Shown: positions 24,571-37,291 of the stretch, one piece after another
Layout: each line of letters starts with the position of its first letter
Numbering within the stretch: the stretch's first letter is position 1
Assembly (NCBI GenBank): GCA_029207755.1
Contig: JARCOQ010000003.1
Location: forward strand, 1,824,759 to 1,888,758
DNA length: 64,000 bases
Origin: Chamaea fasciata
Lineage: Eukaryota; Chordata; Aves; Passeriformes; Sylviidae
Direction: 5' to 3'
Notes under the pieces: model-generated
What the model saw: only the letters and a program-made list of their open reading frames with translations
What the model was told of the DNA's origin: nothing
The model's database searches: none
Made by a program: the position numbers and the translations under genes

Positions 24571-25854
24571 GTAACTGCCGCTTTTCCTCTTTACCTGGGA
24601 GACTCCCTTCGCCCCTCCCGCCTTCAGCCGGCCGGGGAGGGGGCTCGGGGGGCGGGAAGGGACCGATCCCGGCGCGGGGGGGACAGCGGAGCTCCGCGCC
24701 CCGGGCCGCCCCGGCCGCCGCCGCTTCGCCAACGCAACGAAACCCACGGGACGGAAAAGTTTTTCGTTTGATTTTTTTTTTTTTTTTTAATACAATGCAA
24801 CTCGGGGAAGGGGGAGGTAAAACTTTTTTCCCCGCGGGGCCGATGCCGCCCGCCAGCGGCGCGGGGGATGCGCGGCCCGAAGCGCGGAACGCGCCCGCGG
24901 GGAGCGGAGCGGAGCGGCCGAAGGAGCCCGAACCCTGCGGGGCCGCGGCTGCCGCTCCGCCCGGGACCGCAGAAGCTCCAGGTGCGGCTGCGGCCCGCCG
25001 CCCGCTCCGCGCTGCGCCAAAAAAAGTCTCCCGTGGAGGAGGGAAAGCGCCCGGTTTTGGTGCGAGCGGCCGCCGGTGCCGCGGGATGTACCGGCCTGGG
25101 AAACTGGGGGCTGCCCCGGGGCCCGCAGGTGGATTTGGCCCCATGAGAAGTTTGGGAAGATGCGCAGAACGCTCCGGCGCCGGGGTGGGGGGGCTTGGGG
25201 CAGCGGGCTCCTCCGTGCTCTTGTTCCCTCCCGTAAAAAATACAGGAGCTGGGGACGGCAGGGAACACGCTCCGGGGGCTCGGGAGGGGAGAGGCAGCAA
25301 AGCCCGGCCGGGCACCGGCAACTGCTGAGCCCCGGAGCGAGGGGCTGCCCCTGGGGCCAGGGGGGCCGCGGGCGGGCATCCTCTCCTCCTGGGCGGGGGG
25401 CCGGTGTTTGCCTGGCTTTTAAAGCGAAAAAAGTAACTCAGCCGCCGGGCTGCGGGAAAAATTAAGTGTATGTGTCCCCCGTGTTTCGCCCCCAGCCCCG
25501 CACACCGGCCGCAGGAGGCCCCCGGCCCGCCGGACCGATCTGCCCTTCGGCGGGGCCGGGGTCGCGCAGCCCGACCCCCCCTGCCCACCCGCGGCTCCCG
25601 CCCCGCCGCCGACCTTACCTGGGCACAGCGGGGAGGGCGCCGGCTCCGTCCGGCGGAGGGAACGGGGGGCTCGGAGTGGCCGGGACCGTCACCTCGGGGG
25701 GGTGGCGAGCCCCGCGCCCGCCCTGCCCGCAGCCCCCGGCCGAGCCTGCGGGGAGGCGTCCGCAATTGAGGATTGGGTAACCGCGGGAGTTGCGGGAGGC
25801 TTGGGGGGGCATGGATACCCCCCGGTGTGTGCGTGGGGCGGGGGAAAAAGCCTC

Positions 25855-25871
25855 GGGGGGGGGGGGGGGGG
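25855..25871 (+). repeat. 17-base G run in CpG island
   Basis: Seventeen G in a row within the OTX1 upstream island. Potential G-quadruplex; the exact length should be treated with caution. Confidence 0.85.
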
Positions 25872-26042
25872 CTGCTGCCCGCCAGGAGCGGGGCAGAAGT
25901 GATGGGAAGGCGGCGGGGGCGGGGGGAGCGCAGCCCGAGCCAGGAACTGCCCCGGCAGGAGCGGGGCAAAACGGTGGAGAGGGGCTGGAAGGGGGGGAGA
26001 ACTGCCCCCGCAAACTCTTCCTCCTCCCTCCTCCTGCCTTTG

Positions 26043-26073
<31 letters not shown>
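26043..26073 (+). repeat. poly-T run in CpG island
   Basis: A run of about 31 T interrupts the GC-rich island upstream of OTX1. No retroposed body is seen next to it. Confidence 0.85.
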
Positions 26074-27117
26074 CCTTCGTGAATGGGCCGCGGCGCCTTT
26101 CTTACGGGAAGAAGTGCCCGTGTCGCTGACTTCTGCGGGAGAGCGGAGGAGCTCGCTAACCTCCTTCGCTCTACTACTCATCGGCTCCCTCCCGCCCGGC
26201 TTAGACGGTTCCCTCCTCGCGCAGGAAAAAGATTTGAAAAGAAGGGGGGGAAAAAAACCCCCCAAAAAACTCCGACAACAAAAAAAAAAAAATCGGGGGG
26301 GAAAGTCCTCCCCCGCGGGAGACCGCGCAGCGATCGGGGCCGGCGGGCAGCGCCTTTGAACATTAGCTCGCTTTCAGCTCCACTGCAATTAGAGGGAGTT
26401 GATTTGGGGAGACCAACAAAAGCCGCGCACCGGAGCCTCTTCAGAGGTCCGGGGCCGCTCCGCCGCCTGCGCGGCCGCCGCGCCCCGACCCCGCCGCCCC
26501 GAGCGAGCAGCGGGGCCCCGCGGAGCGGCGCGGAGGGCCCGGTGTCGCCTCGCCCCTGTCCCCGCCGATCCCGGGCGGGCCCCGCCTGCTCGCCCCCCGC
26601 GGACGCCCCGCAGCCCCTAAATTCGGGACACGCGGGGAAAGGTGCGGTCGCTGTAGTTTTACTGGGATTTTAAAGCACAAAGTTTGGGAGAGCCCGCGGG
26701 CGGCGGGATGGGGGGGCCGCGACACCGCCTCCCCTCCCCGGGAGCGCCCTCCGTGCCGGCCGAGGCGGCGGCAGAAACTTTTTCCTCGGTCTCCCCGGGC
26801 GCCAGGGACGCGGAGGGCGGCGCGGAGCGGCCCGGGGGGCAATCCCGAGGGAGGGGGCAGAGCTGCGCGGGCGCGGAGCGGCCGCCCCCATCCCCCCCTT
26901 CCGCACTTCTCCAACAACTCCCAGCACCCGCCTTCTCCGCGGAGGTTGCGCGGGGCCCCGCACGCCCGCCCCCCGCAGCCCCGGCTCCGCCGGCCGGTTC
27001 TCCGCGGTGCCGGGGTCGGTGCGCGGGGGAGCGCGGAGCGGCGCGGGGCGGTGCGGAGGAGCCGTCGCCCCGCGCTGCCATTGCCCGGGCGGCTGTCAGT
27101 CAGGCGGGGAGCGGCCG

Positions 27118-27210
27118 GGGATTGGCGCCGGGCTGGTTACGCAGTTGCTTTGCGCGCACATACAAGGGTAGGGCCGGGGGTAGGTGATCAATCCTCATCA
27201 GGGCCGCGGC
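27118..27210 (+). promoter_or_regulatory. OTX1: candidate OTX1 core promoter
   Basis: The segment contains an inverted CCAAT box (ATTGG, 27121-27125) overlapping TTGGCGCC, then a less GC-rich patch without a TATA box. It sits before two possible first-exon donors, GGCAAG|gtaacg (gt at 27244) and GCGCAG|gtgagg (gt at 27467). This placement is an inference; other start sites in the island are equally possible. Confidence 0.3.
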
Positions 27211-28129
27211 TCCATCGCCCCGACAGCGCGGGCCGCCGGCAAGGTAACGCGGGGCACCCCGACAAGTCGGGGGTGCGCGGCTCGGCTCGGGAGGCGCCCC
27301 CCCCGGCCCCCCTCCCCAGCCCGCCTCTCACCTGCCGGCCCCCCTCGCTCCCTCCCCCCGCCGCGCCCCCTCCGCGCCCCCCGCCCGCTCCGCCCCGCGC
27401 TGCCCCGCGCAGCCCCCGCCGCCGCCGTCGGGCGGGCGCTCAGTCGCTCCGCAGGTGGCCGCGCAGGTGAGGCGGGCGGGGGCGGCGGGCACCGCGCTCA
27501 CCGACGGGGCGGGCGGGCGGGCGGCGGCGCCGGGACGGAGCGTAGCGGGCCCGCGGCGCGGTGGGCAAGGGGTGGTGAGCGCGGCCGGGCCGGGGCTGCC
27601 TCGGGATTTTCTTCTTCGCTCTCTTCTCTCCTACGCTTTTATTTCCCTCGCTCTTCCCCGTTCTCTCCTCCCGGGACGGGCCCGCTCCGCCGCGTCCCCG
27701 ACAAAGTTATGCAACGCCGGGTCCCGGCGCTGCCACCCGACCTGCGCCCGGCCCCGGCCTGCGGGGGCACCGCCGAGCCCGCCCGGCATCCCCCGCCCCG
27801 CGGGCCGGCTGCCCCGTTCCCCCGGCCGGGGGGGGGGGACTCGTCTCAGCCTGGGCTGCCCCCGGGGCTCGACGGGGCCGCCGGGGGTCTCTCGGCTCCT
27901 TCCTCCCCTCCGCCTTTATCTGCGGCATTTTGCCCCCCAGCCCGGGCGCCGCCGGGTCTCTCGGTGCCGCGTCCCCCCCGCCGGCGCTGCCGGAGCCCCC
28001 CGGGCGGGCCCCGCCGCCGTCCCGTCCCCGCGCTGTCGCCCGCTCGGCTGCCGGCGCGCTCTTTTTTTTTTTTTTTTCCCTTCCCTTTCCCCCTTTTTAA
28101 CTCTTATCCATTTCTAATTAAAACGTCCC

Positions 28130-28230
28130 CGTCTGCTCGCTTTTAAATTAATTATACTTCCCTCCTCTGATACCTCCTTTTGATTCCTAATCCAATTATC
28201 TTTTTAAATAATTGCTTTATCTCTCCCGAT
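28130..28230. promoter_or_regulatory. OTX1: AT-rich block before OTX1 with TAATCC site
   Basis: A sharp AT-rich break in the CpG island about 650 bp before the OTX1 ATG, containing AATTAATTA, TAATCC (28188-28193) and CAATTATC. It may be a homeodomain-responsive part of the OTX1 promoter or its first intron. Confidence 0.35.
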
Positions 28231-28412
28231 CGCCGGGCACTGTTGCCGCTCGGCACTTGCGCGCGACTCGCCTTCGTTTAAAATAAAATAATAATAAAAT
28301 TAGCGATCGGAAGGCGCGGAGCCCCCGCGCCGGGTGGGCGCAGCCCCGCGGGAGCCCCCGGCAGCTCTCGGGCGGCCGGAGCCTCACCCGCTTCTCTCCG
28401 CTCTCTCCCCAG

Positions 28413-28825
28413 GCGCTCCGGCCTCGCCTCCGAGCGGGGAAAGAAATCCGCCTGTTTCTCGATCCTCGTTGTTGTTTTGATTTTTCAAAATTTTTTTTTC
28501 CTTCGTTTTTGTTTTTCTCTCACTTTACCTGCGATCTCTCGAGGACCTCGTGGCGGTGACGGCGGGACGGAACGAAAAAAACTCCTTTCACACCGACTTT
28601 GTGCTCCGTTTTTAAATTGTCGTTGGCTTTAAAAAAAACTTTTTTTTTTTTTTTTTTGCCTCTTGTTTGGGGATTTTTTCGGGGGATCTTTTTGTCAGTT
28701 GTATTTTTTTTTTTCCTTTTTATTTCCCCCTTCCCCACCCCATACATTCGATTCGATTTTGATTTTTTTTTTAAATTTTTTTTTTTTTCTGCGGGACTTT
28801 GGAAGAAAACTGCCCGGCTTCTAGC
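28413..28825 (+). other. OTX1: OTX1 5' UTR part of the first coding exon (candidate)
   Basis: A pyrimidine-rich acceptor (ctctctccccag, ending at 28412) could start the exon that carries the OTX1 ATG, joined to an upstream noncoding exon in the CpG island. The stretch is T-rich, with several runs of 9 or more T. Known vertebrate OTX genes have 5' noncoding exons, which fits. Without transcript data the boundary is tentative. Confidence 0.4.
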
Positions 28826-30950
<2,125 letters not shown>

Positions 30951-32185
30951 GGGACCCGTCACCGTCCCCTCAAGCTGCCACTGACTCCCCGCCGCCTCCT
31001 GGGCAGGACTCTGGCTCTTCATCCTCCCTCCTCCTCCTCCCTCTTCGTTAGCAGTGGCGATGCCCTGGGGAGGTCCTGCCGCCCCCCGCCCCCCCCCTTC
31101 CCCCCCATCTCTACTGACTGATATTTATTTGCTTCCTGCACCACTCCGCCAGGTTTATTATAATTATTATTTTTTTAAACGCGACAGAAGAGGAGTTTAA
31201 AAACGAAACAAAACAAAAAAAGAAAATTAAAAAGCCTAGCGTGTCCCCTGCTGCCCCCCACCCCGGGCAGAGGTGCAGGCTGGCTCCTGCCCTGCCAGTG
31301 CCCCCCCCCCGGCTTTGTGGGGGACCCTCGGCCCCTGCGGGTGTGGAAGTCCCGGCTCTGTGCAGCCTCTTGCCGCGGGGAGCGGCGGGAATGATGTAAA
31401 TACTCGGTCCGTTCCAGTGACCACGGTTATTTTTAGTTGATGCTGTTGGGTTGGCATTTATCTAGAGTCTAACACGGAACAGAACGTTTAAAAAAAAAAA
31501 AAAAAAAAAGAAAACGAAAAAAAAATCTTTTTTTTCTTATAATTTCGATTTTTCTTCCCTACAAAAATGAAATTTTTCCTGGTCTCGTCCTCCGTCCATC
31601 CTCGAGGGCTCTGCACAAGCTTGGCTGTGCCGTCCTGGGGCTGAGGGTGAGGGGGGAGGCAGCAGCCGTGGGAGGTGCCCAGAAGGGAGGCAAAGGGGGA
31701 GGGAAAGGCTGCCCAGCTGATCCGCAACCTGCAGACCAAAAAAAACCCAAAACTTTTGGAAATAAAAAAAAAAAATAAAAGGCAAGGAAAAAAAAAAAGC
31801 TGCAGAAAAAAAAAAGTTTTGGTTTATTTTTTGGGGGGAGGGTTGCAGAGATAAGCAGCTCTGGTTTCGGGCTGGGGAGGGGGGAGCGCACGGCTTTTCG
31901 GAGTGTGTTTTTTTCGGTTTGGTTTTCGTTTTGGTTGTTTCGAGCCCCTTTGTGTCGGTCGGTGCGTTGTGGCGGGGTCGGGGCTGCAGCCCCGCGTTCC
32001 TGCTTCCCCCGCCCGGGCTGGCGCTTCCCGGCAGCTTCGCCCCGCCGCGGGGACAGGGACAGTTGTACCTGTGACTTTTGATGCCGTAAAACCCCTTCAA
32101 CTGTAAGGCAACCCCCACCCCCCCTCCTTTCTTCCCGCCCACCCCAATAAAATCTAAACTAATAAATGTAGTGGTGTCGTGTCCT
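30951..32185 (+). other. OTX1: OTX1 3' UTR
   Basis: It has a C-rich part, then A- and T-rich stretches. Near its end are two AATAAA hexamers at 32146-32151 and 32161-32166, followed at once by a GU-rich segment (gtggtgtcgtg at about 32170) expected just downstream of a cleavage site. An earlier AATAAA in an A-run near 31760 is a weaker alternative. Confidence 0.7.
32146..32182 (+). terminator. OTX1: OTX1 poly(A) signal region
   Basis: Two canonical AATAAA signals 15 bases apart precede a GT-rich downstream element. This is the best 3' end signal between OTX1 and WDPCP on the + strand. Confidence 0.65.
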
Positions 32186-35100
32186 CCTTCCTCCCTCCCG
32201 CCTGCTCTTCCTCATGAAACTTCCCTGGGGGGAGTGAGGAGCAGGGAAATATTTTTCTTTTTTTTGGGATTGGGATGGGTGTGATGAGTTTGCGAGTGCT
32301 CTGGAGGGGGCACCCACCGCCACTTCTGCAGCTGCGGGCTGGGGACCCGCTCTCACGTTAATTGACGCTTAATTGGTTACGGATTTATTGGTGCCCCGCC
32401 GTGCCGATGGGGCTCACGGAATTGCCAAAATTGCGATTTCCCCCCCAAATTCGGGACCCACGGGCGGGTCTGGGTGCCGGTGGCGGGGAGCGAGAGTCGC
32501 TCGGACACGCAGCCGCACCTCTGTCCCTCTGTCCCTCTGTCCCTCTGTCCCTCTGTCCCTCTGTCCCTCTGTCCCTCTGTGCGGGTTCGGCCCCTGCGCT
32601 TCCAGCCCCGGCTCCCGGCCGTGCCATCCTCAGCCGCTTGCCAAGGAAGACAGGGAGAAGACTTTTTTTTTTTTTTCCTTGTGACAATTTCCCCCTCTTT
32701 CCCGTCCCCCCTCCAGACCTTCCCTTCAGTTTTTGGGAGCTGCCTGTTGGTGCTGGGGCTGTTTCTGCTTGCGCAGCACCGGGGATGGGTGGACCCGCGG
32801 GGACACGGTTTCCCTGCTTGGCCCATGGATGCGCTGCACGGGAAGCATCCCCAAATTCCCATCCTCCTCCCTGCGGCCCTGCAATAATCCCCGCTGCATC
32901 TGGGAGCCCCGGGGCTGTGTCCCCACCCCTGGTGTCCCCAGGCGGCCTCGGGCAGTGGTGGGACCGCGGTGGGGTGAGAGGTGCCGATGCTCCCCGCGGC
33001 TGCTTTGGGGAAGGTTTCACATCCCCCCGTCCCGCACCGCCTGCTCCCTCTTTCCCTCTCCAGCATCCCGGTGGGGAACGAACGGGGCTGGCACGGCGAT
33101 GCTGCGGTGGGAAAAGAGCGGGATCAGCCCCAGGAACCACCCGTGCAGCCTTCCAGGGTCGTGGCCACGGCAGAGCCCCGAGGCGCGGGTGGCCCCCGCA
33201 CCCCTCGGTGCGACACGGAGCTGTGGGAGGGGACGGGAAAATGAGTCAGTGTTAGGGGATTTTCCTTTAAATGGTTCTTTTCCTTGTTGTCTCCTTCTGT
33301 GCATATGTATAGAGAAAAGATACGAAAGTATTTTTTAAAAATTGATCTACAGCTGCGTTATAAAATAATTGTTCTCTTCTGCAATCACCAAAGTGTGGCT
33401 GTACAGGCAGTCTGAGTGAGGGCCACGATGCATCAGATGCATCAGTCTATGCATCCCCAAGCCCTTCCTTTGAAGGGGAAAAAGTTATCACAGCCCTCCT
33501 GGGGCTAGGAAAAAAAAAAAATAATAAATCTGTGCCGGGCACAAAATGAACCGGAGTTGCCCTCCCAGATTTAGTGAGCACATGAGAGATAAGATCCAGC
33601 AGGTGTATAACTCTCAATCCCCCAGACAGACACCTTTGTCTTTAAACAAAAATGATGCACGCTTCCTCACCCTTATAAACTGTGTTCCACTGTAACTCAG
33701 TATATAATTCACTGTAACTCCATTATAACCCAGAAAATCAGTGATACTGAGAGGCACAGCCAAGAGGGGAGCCTGAATTTTGGTTTTGGTGACGTGCTCC
33801 TAAACCTCTTTATCCAGTGCCCCACAGTGGGGCTGGGCCAGGGCTCTGCTTTGGGGTGTTGGACCCCAAGGGATGCTCGTGTTCCCCCATCTCCCCCTCC
33901 CGATAAAGGCACCAGAAACACCAGGTGCCACTGATCAGAGCTTTATCCAGCAACTCCCACGCTGCACTTCGGGCATTTTCCTGTCCCACTCACACAGACC
34001 TGGAGCACAGTGCTGAAGATGGCTGTGGGTGGCTTTGGGGGCACAGAGGAGACCTGGTCCAGACCACACCAAATCACGGCTGTGCCCTCAATGCTCGGCT
34101 CCATTTCCTTCCATTTTTTTTTTTTTCCCAGTCAGCACCAGCAGGATGGGCAAAACTTGACTGGGTGGGTGAGCACAGGCTGGGAAGGGTCATGACTAGG
34201 TTTTGGGGGGCTCAGCACCCTCCCTATTTTGCAAACTTCTCCCACTGTGAGCTTCCTCAGGGCTGGCACAGGCACTGCCACCCCGAGCATGAGTCAGGGC
34301 AGGTAAGGTGGCACGGTGCCCGGTGCCCGGCTCCAGGGGCAGGCGCCAGCAGGATTGCCAAGCTCTTTAGGGCAACCCGGTTCTGAGAGAGCTTGGCTCG
34401 TGCTTCACCTCTCCAGCAAGAAGGCTGCTGGGTGCATATCTACCAATTTTAGTTATTTCGTATTTATTATTAAAATGGCACTTGCTGCTGGAGCAGGGAG
34501 CTCCTGGGGCCCTGCTCCTGCCTCCTGCCCGAGCGCCGCAGCTGCCTCTGCACAGGAGCTCCTGCTCCAAAGGCACCTGGGGCTTTCCCGCCAGGAACTG
34601 GAGAGCCAGAGGGGAGAATATCCCCCAGCTTGGGCTGCCCTGAGCCTTTAACACTGCTGCTTCACGGACCTGGAATAATCCGTGACCTATTCGCTGTTAG
34701 CGGAGCATTTGCTCTGTGTCCCTGCTTTGCTGTTGAATCCCCGTGTGTGGTAGGGAGCTGGGACAGGTGGTGATGGGAACACACTTTGTGGGCCAAACAG
34801 AGGCGGGCAGAGGTTGGACAGGGCTGCTGCTGGCTGGGGTGACCAAGCACCTTTAGGGTGCTTTGGAAACCCAAATCATTAGGGAGGAGCACGGCTTAAA
34901 TTACGAAAGAATCGTAACTAAAAGTTCTGTTGTAAGTTTCAGAAGTTGTGCCCACTAACACGACTTACTACAGTTATTTTGCAGGCAGCCTTCCTGGCAG
35001 GGAGCAGAGAAAACAGGTGATCACAGCTGAATAAGGAACCACTGGTTTGTGGTTTTCCCTGCGCTGACCTCTGCGTTAGCCAGTCGCTGCTAATTCGTGC

Positions 35101-35960
35101 ACTTTCGGCAGCAATTAATGCACATAAAATCCCGTGTTGGTTCCAAACCTGTTTTGATTTTGTCAGTGAAAGGTCTGCAGGTGAACCTCCCAGCTGAGGA
35201 AGCTGCTGTACTAGAGAGCTCTCTTTTCCTGTTTCACTGCCAAGCACAAAATGCTGTGGGGAAGGAGGAGGGTGGAAATGGTCACAGGGCTGAAGCCTAA
35301 AGGGAAAAAATCTGCCTGTTTCCAGTTAAATCCCTATTCAACACTTTTTTTTTTTTCTCTTTTTCCTTGGCAGACAGGATTTTTCCAAGAAAACCATCTG
35401 AGGATATTTTTCCGTGAAAAACTACAATTTTAGGAAACAGCACTCTGGACCTTACGTACATTTCTAGTATCACTTCCTGTATATTTTTAAGCTGAAATCC
35501 TCTTAGCATGCAAAGTAAATAGATTATGATATACTGAAGGATTAAGAATCACTGTCTGGTGTCAGATTAATCCCTCATATAGACCATCACTTGTACTGAC
35601 AGAAATATGGCTGCAGTTCAGCAGAACAGCTCTATGGCAGGGCCGCGTGTGGCAGCCTCTTCGGCAGAACAAGCCCCCCGTCACTGAGGGCCAGCTCCTG
35701 TGTTTCCCAGAAATTCAATTTCAATCCCTGGGACATTAAAGGCACGCTCCTCTACCAGCTCGGTGTGGGGAGGAGAGGCAGCGGCTGCTCTGTTTCAAAG
35801 CTCTCTTTATTTGTTTTTCCCTGTTGGGTGTACAAAACCTGACGGGCTGCAACCCCTTGGCTCCCTTCAAACCTCAAACCAAAGTTTGGAATACACGCGC
35901 GGGAAGGTGTGGATTGGGATGAAGTGCCGAAACGGTGCAACCAAAACCACCCAGCAGGCA
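32186..35960. other. intergenic DNA between convergent OTX1 and WDPCP
   Basis: No exon is recognised. GC-rich near OTX1, with the 8-bp minisatellite, then more mixed sequence. The gap is short for vertebrates at this locus. Long open frames at about 32360-33340 are explained by GC-rich DNA and by the minisatellite having no stops. Confidence 0.6.
32519..32580. repeat. CTGTCCCT minisatellite, about 7.5 copies
   Basis: Perfect 8-bp tandem units (CTGTCCCT) from 32521 to 32580, with a partial unit before. It lies about 350 bp beyond the OTX1 poly(A) signal in GC-rich intergenic DNA. Perfect copies suggest recent expansion or length variation. Confidence 0.9.
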
Positions 35961-37006
35961 GCAGAATTTTGACTCATAGGGGAAAACGGGCTGTAAATAT
36001 TTTATTTGGGTAAAAAGCAGAATTTTTGTTAATGAAATAATTCTAAAGTCTTGAGAGTTTTGTTGGGTTTTTTTTATTACACCGTGCTTTCATTTTCAGT
36101 GCATCATACAGATTTGCTCACCGTAATAAAACCAACCTCAAGAAGCTCGCTGGGCTTCAACCACCCAACGCTCCCCAAAAAACTCAAGATTAACGCACAC
36201 ATGTGCCTGTGACAGAGCACAAAATATCCATGTCTGTATGCTCTGCACTCCATCAGGTGGTGGGAGGAAGGACCCACGATGATGCTCTCCCCTCTTCACT
36301 GCCAGAACAAAACCGAGAGGGCTGGCACAGGTTCCCTCCTCAGTGCATTTTCCCTTTGTGGTTAGAGGAGGCAGATTAAAATCTGGACTCCAATGGAATG
36401 ATGCTTAAGAGCCTCGGCATCTTTTTTTTTTTTTTTTTTTTTTTCAAGGCAAAATAATGGTTATTCGACTAAGATGATATATCCAGATATGAAAATCGAG
36501 AGCATTCTTTGAAAAATGCTGCTGACTGTGAAAGGCTGCTCTTTCACAGAGGTATCCTGAGTGAAGATCTTATCCGCTGGTATCTCAATAGGAGGGTTTT
36601 CAGAGCCTGAAGTGGGAATTCAAATCTGCTCCCAAGTGAAGATTGTAAAAACATATAATGCATGGAGAATTACAGACTTTCTCCTGAGAAGCTTATGGAT
36701 TCATCCAAGAAACCCCACCAAATCTTTCAGCATTGAGCTTGTACAGTAAATGGGGAGCAGCAATTACTCTCTTTTTCGACATCTTTGATGAAAATGTCAC
36801 CAAGTCGGCCTCCACAAGCAAACACAGGACACTTGGTGCACGGACATACCAATATGAACTCAGAAATAATTTGCAGGTCTTTTTGAAGAACAGGGTATTT
36901 TCTAAGCCTGCTGTTTTGTCATCTGCCAGAGGTCAGATCCAGGGCTGGCTGGAAGTGAAATCCACCCCCTCGGTGGGGTTTCCTCTTCTCTGCTTTGGCA
37001 GCTCAG
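35960..37006 (-). other. WDPCP: WDPCP 3' UTR (candidate)
   Basis: Follows the WDPCP stop on the minus strand. Minus-strand AATAAA signals occur at 36078-36073 and 36006-36001. The second has a GT-rich stretch 30-50 nt downstream and is the better choice, giving a UTR of about 1 kb. It includes a 24-base T run (+ strand) at 36421-36444. Confidence 0.5.
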
Positions 37007-37057
37007 TCACACCAGCCCAAAGTGCACAATTTGGAGAGAGCCGCTGTCTCCAGGCTC
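37007..37057 (-). CDS. WDPCP: WDPCP last coding exon (C-terminus)
   Basis: On the minus strand a good acceptor (tctttgcccccacag, ending at 37058) opens a 51-nt exon in phase 0. It encodes EPGDSGSLQIVHFGLV and TGA (at 37009-37007). From memory of the family, human WDPCP ends in a very similar sequence with D-x-G-S-L-x-x-x-H-F-G-L-V, and WDPCP is the known convergent neighbour of OTX1, so two independent lines agree. WDPCP (fritz homologue, BBS15) is a WD-repeat member of the CPLANE complex with INTU and FUZ. It is needed for cilium assembly, planar cell polarity and septin placement. Only the extreme C-terminus is here; the WD repeats lie beyond 64 kb or in exons I did not find. Confidence 0.85.
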   Translation of the reverse strand, partial: EPGDSGSLQIVHFGLV

Positions 37058-37234
37058 CTGTGGGGGCAAAGACAGGCAGGAAAGGATCAGGCAGGCTGCA
37101 AGGGAGAGGCACTGGGGGACGGAAACACAAAATACCACCCCAGCCCAGGGAGAAGAGACAATTCCCTGTCCCACTTTGGCTTGGGAATTAGGGATGTAGC
37201 CCCAAAACGCAGAAGTCTGGCTTATCATTCAAGG

Positions 37235-37291
37235 TAAGGCATTTCTCATCTGCTTTTAAGCATTTTAAGGCATTTCTCATCTGTTTTTAAG
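37235..37291 (+). repeat. 26-bp direct repeat
   Basis: Two copies (37235-37260 and 37266-37291) of TAAGGCATTTCTCATCTG followed by YTTTTAAG, differing at one base, 31 bp apart. They lie about 180 bp inside the intron next to the WDPCP last-exon acceptor. Confidence 0.9.

Larger units (their letters stand above)
24200..28070. promoter_or_regulatory. CpG island covering the OTX1 promoter region
   Basis: The region is extremely rich in C, G and CpG dinucleotides over nearly 4 kb and continues, broken by T-rich stretches, into the OTX1 exons. It has many GC boxes, long G runs (17 G at 25855-25871) and a (GACCG)8 repeat. Large CpG islands are typical of developmental homeobox genes. An inverted CCAAT box (ATTGG, 27121-27125) followed by an E2F-like GGCGCC lies about 1.7 kb before the OTX1 ATG. 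The exact start site cannot be read from sequence. Confidence 0.75.

Noticed and set aside
24566..25969. 467-codon open frame on the minus strand in the CpG island
   Set aside because: Composition is Pro, Arg, Ala and Gly from GC-rich DNA with few stop codons. No domain is seen, and other frames are also open over the same stretch.
27184..28146. 320-codon open frame upstream of OTX1
   Set aside because: Stop-poor GC-rich DNA with no homologue recognised; it lies in the promoter and 5' noncoding region.
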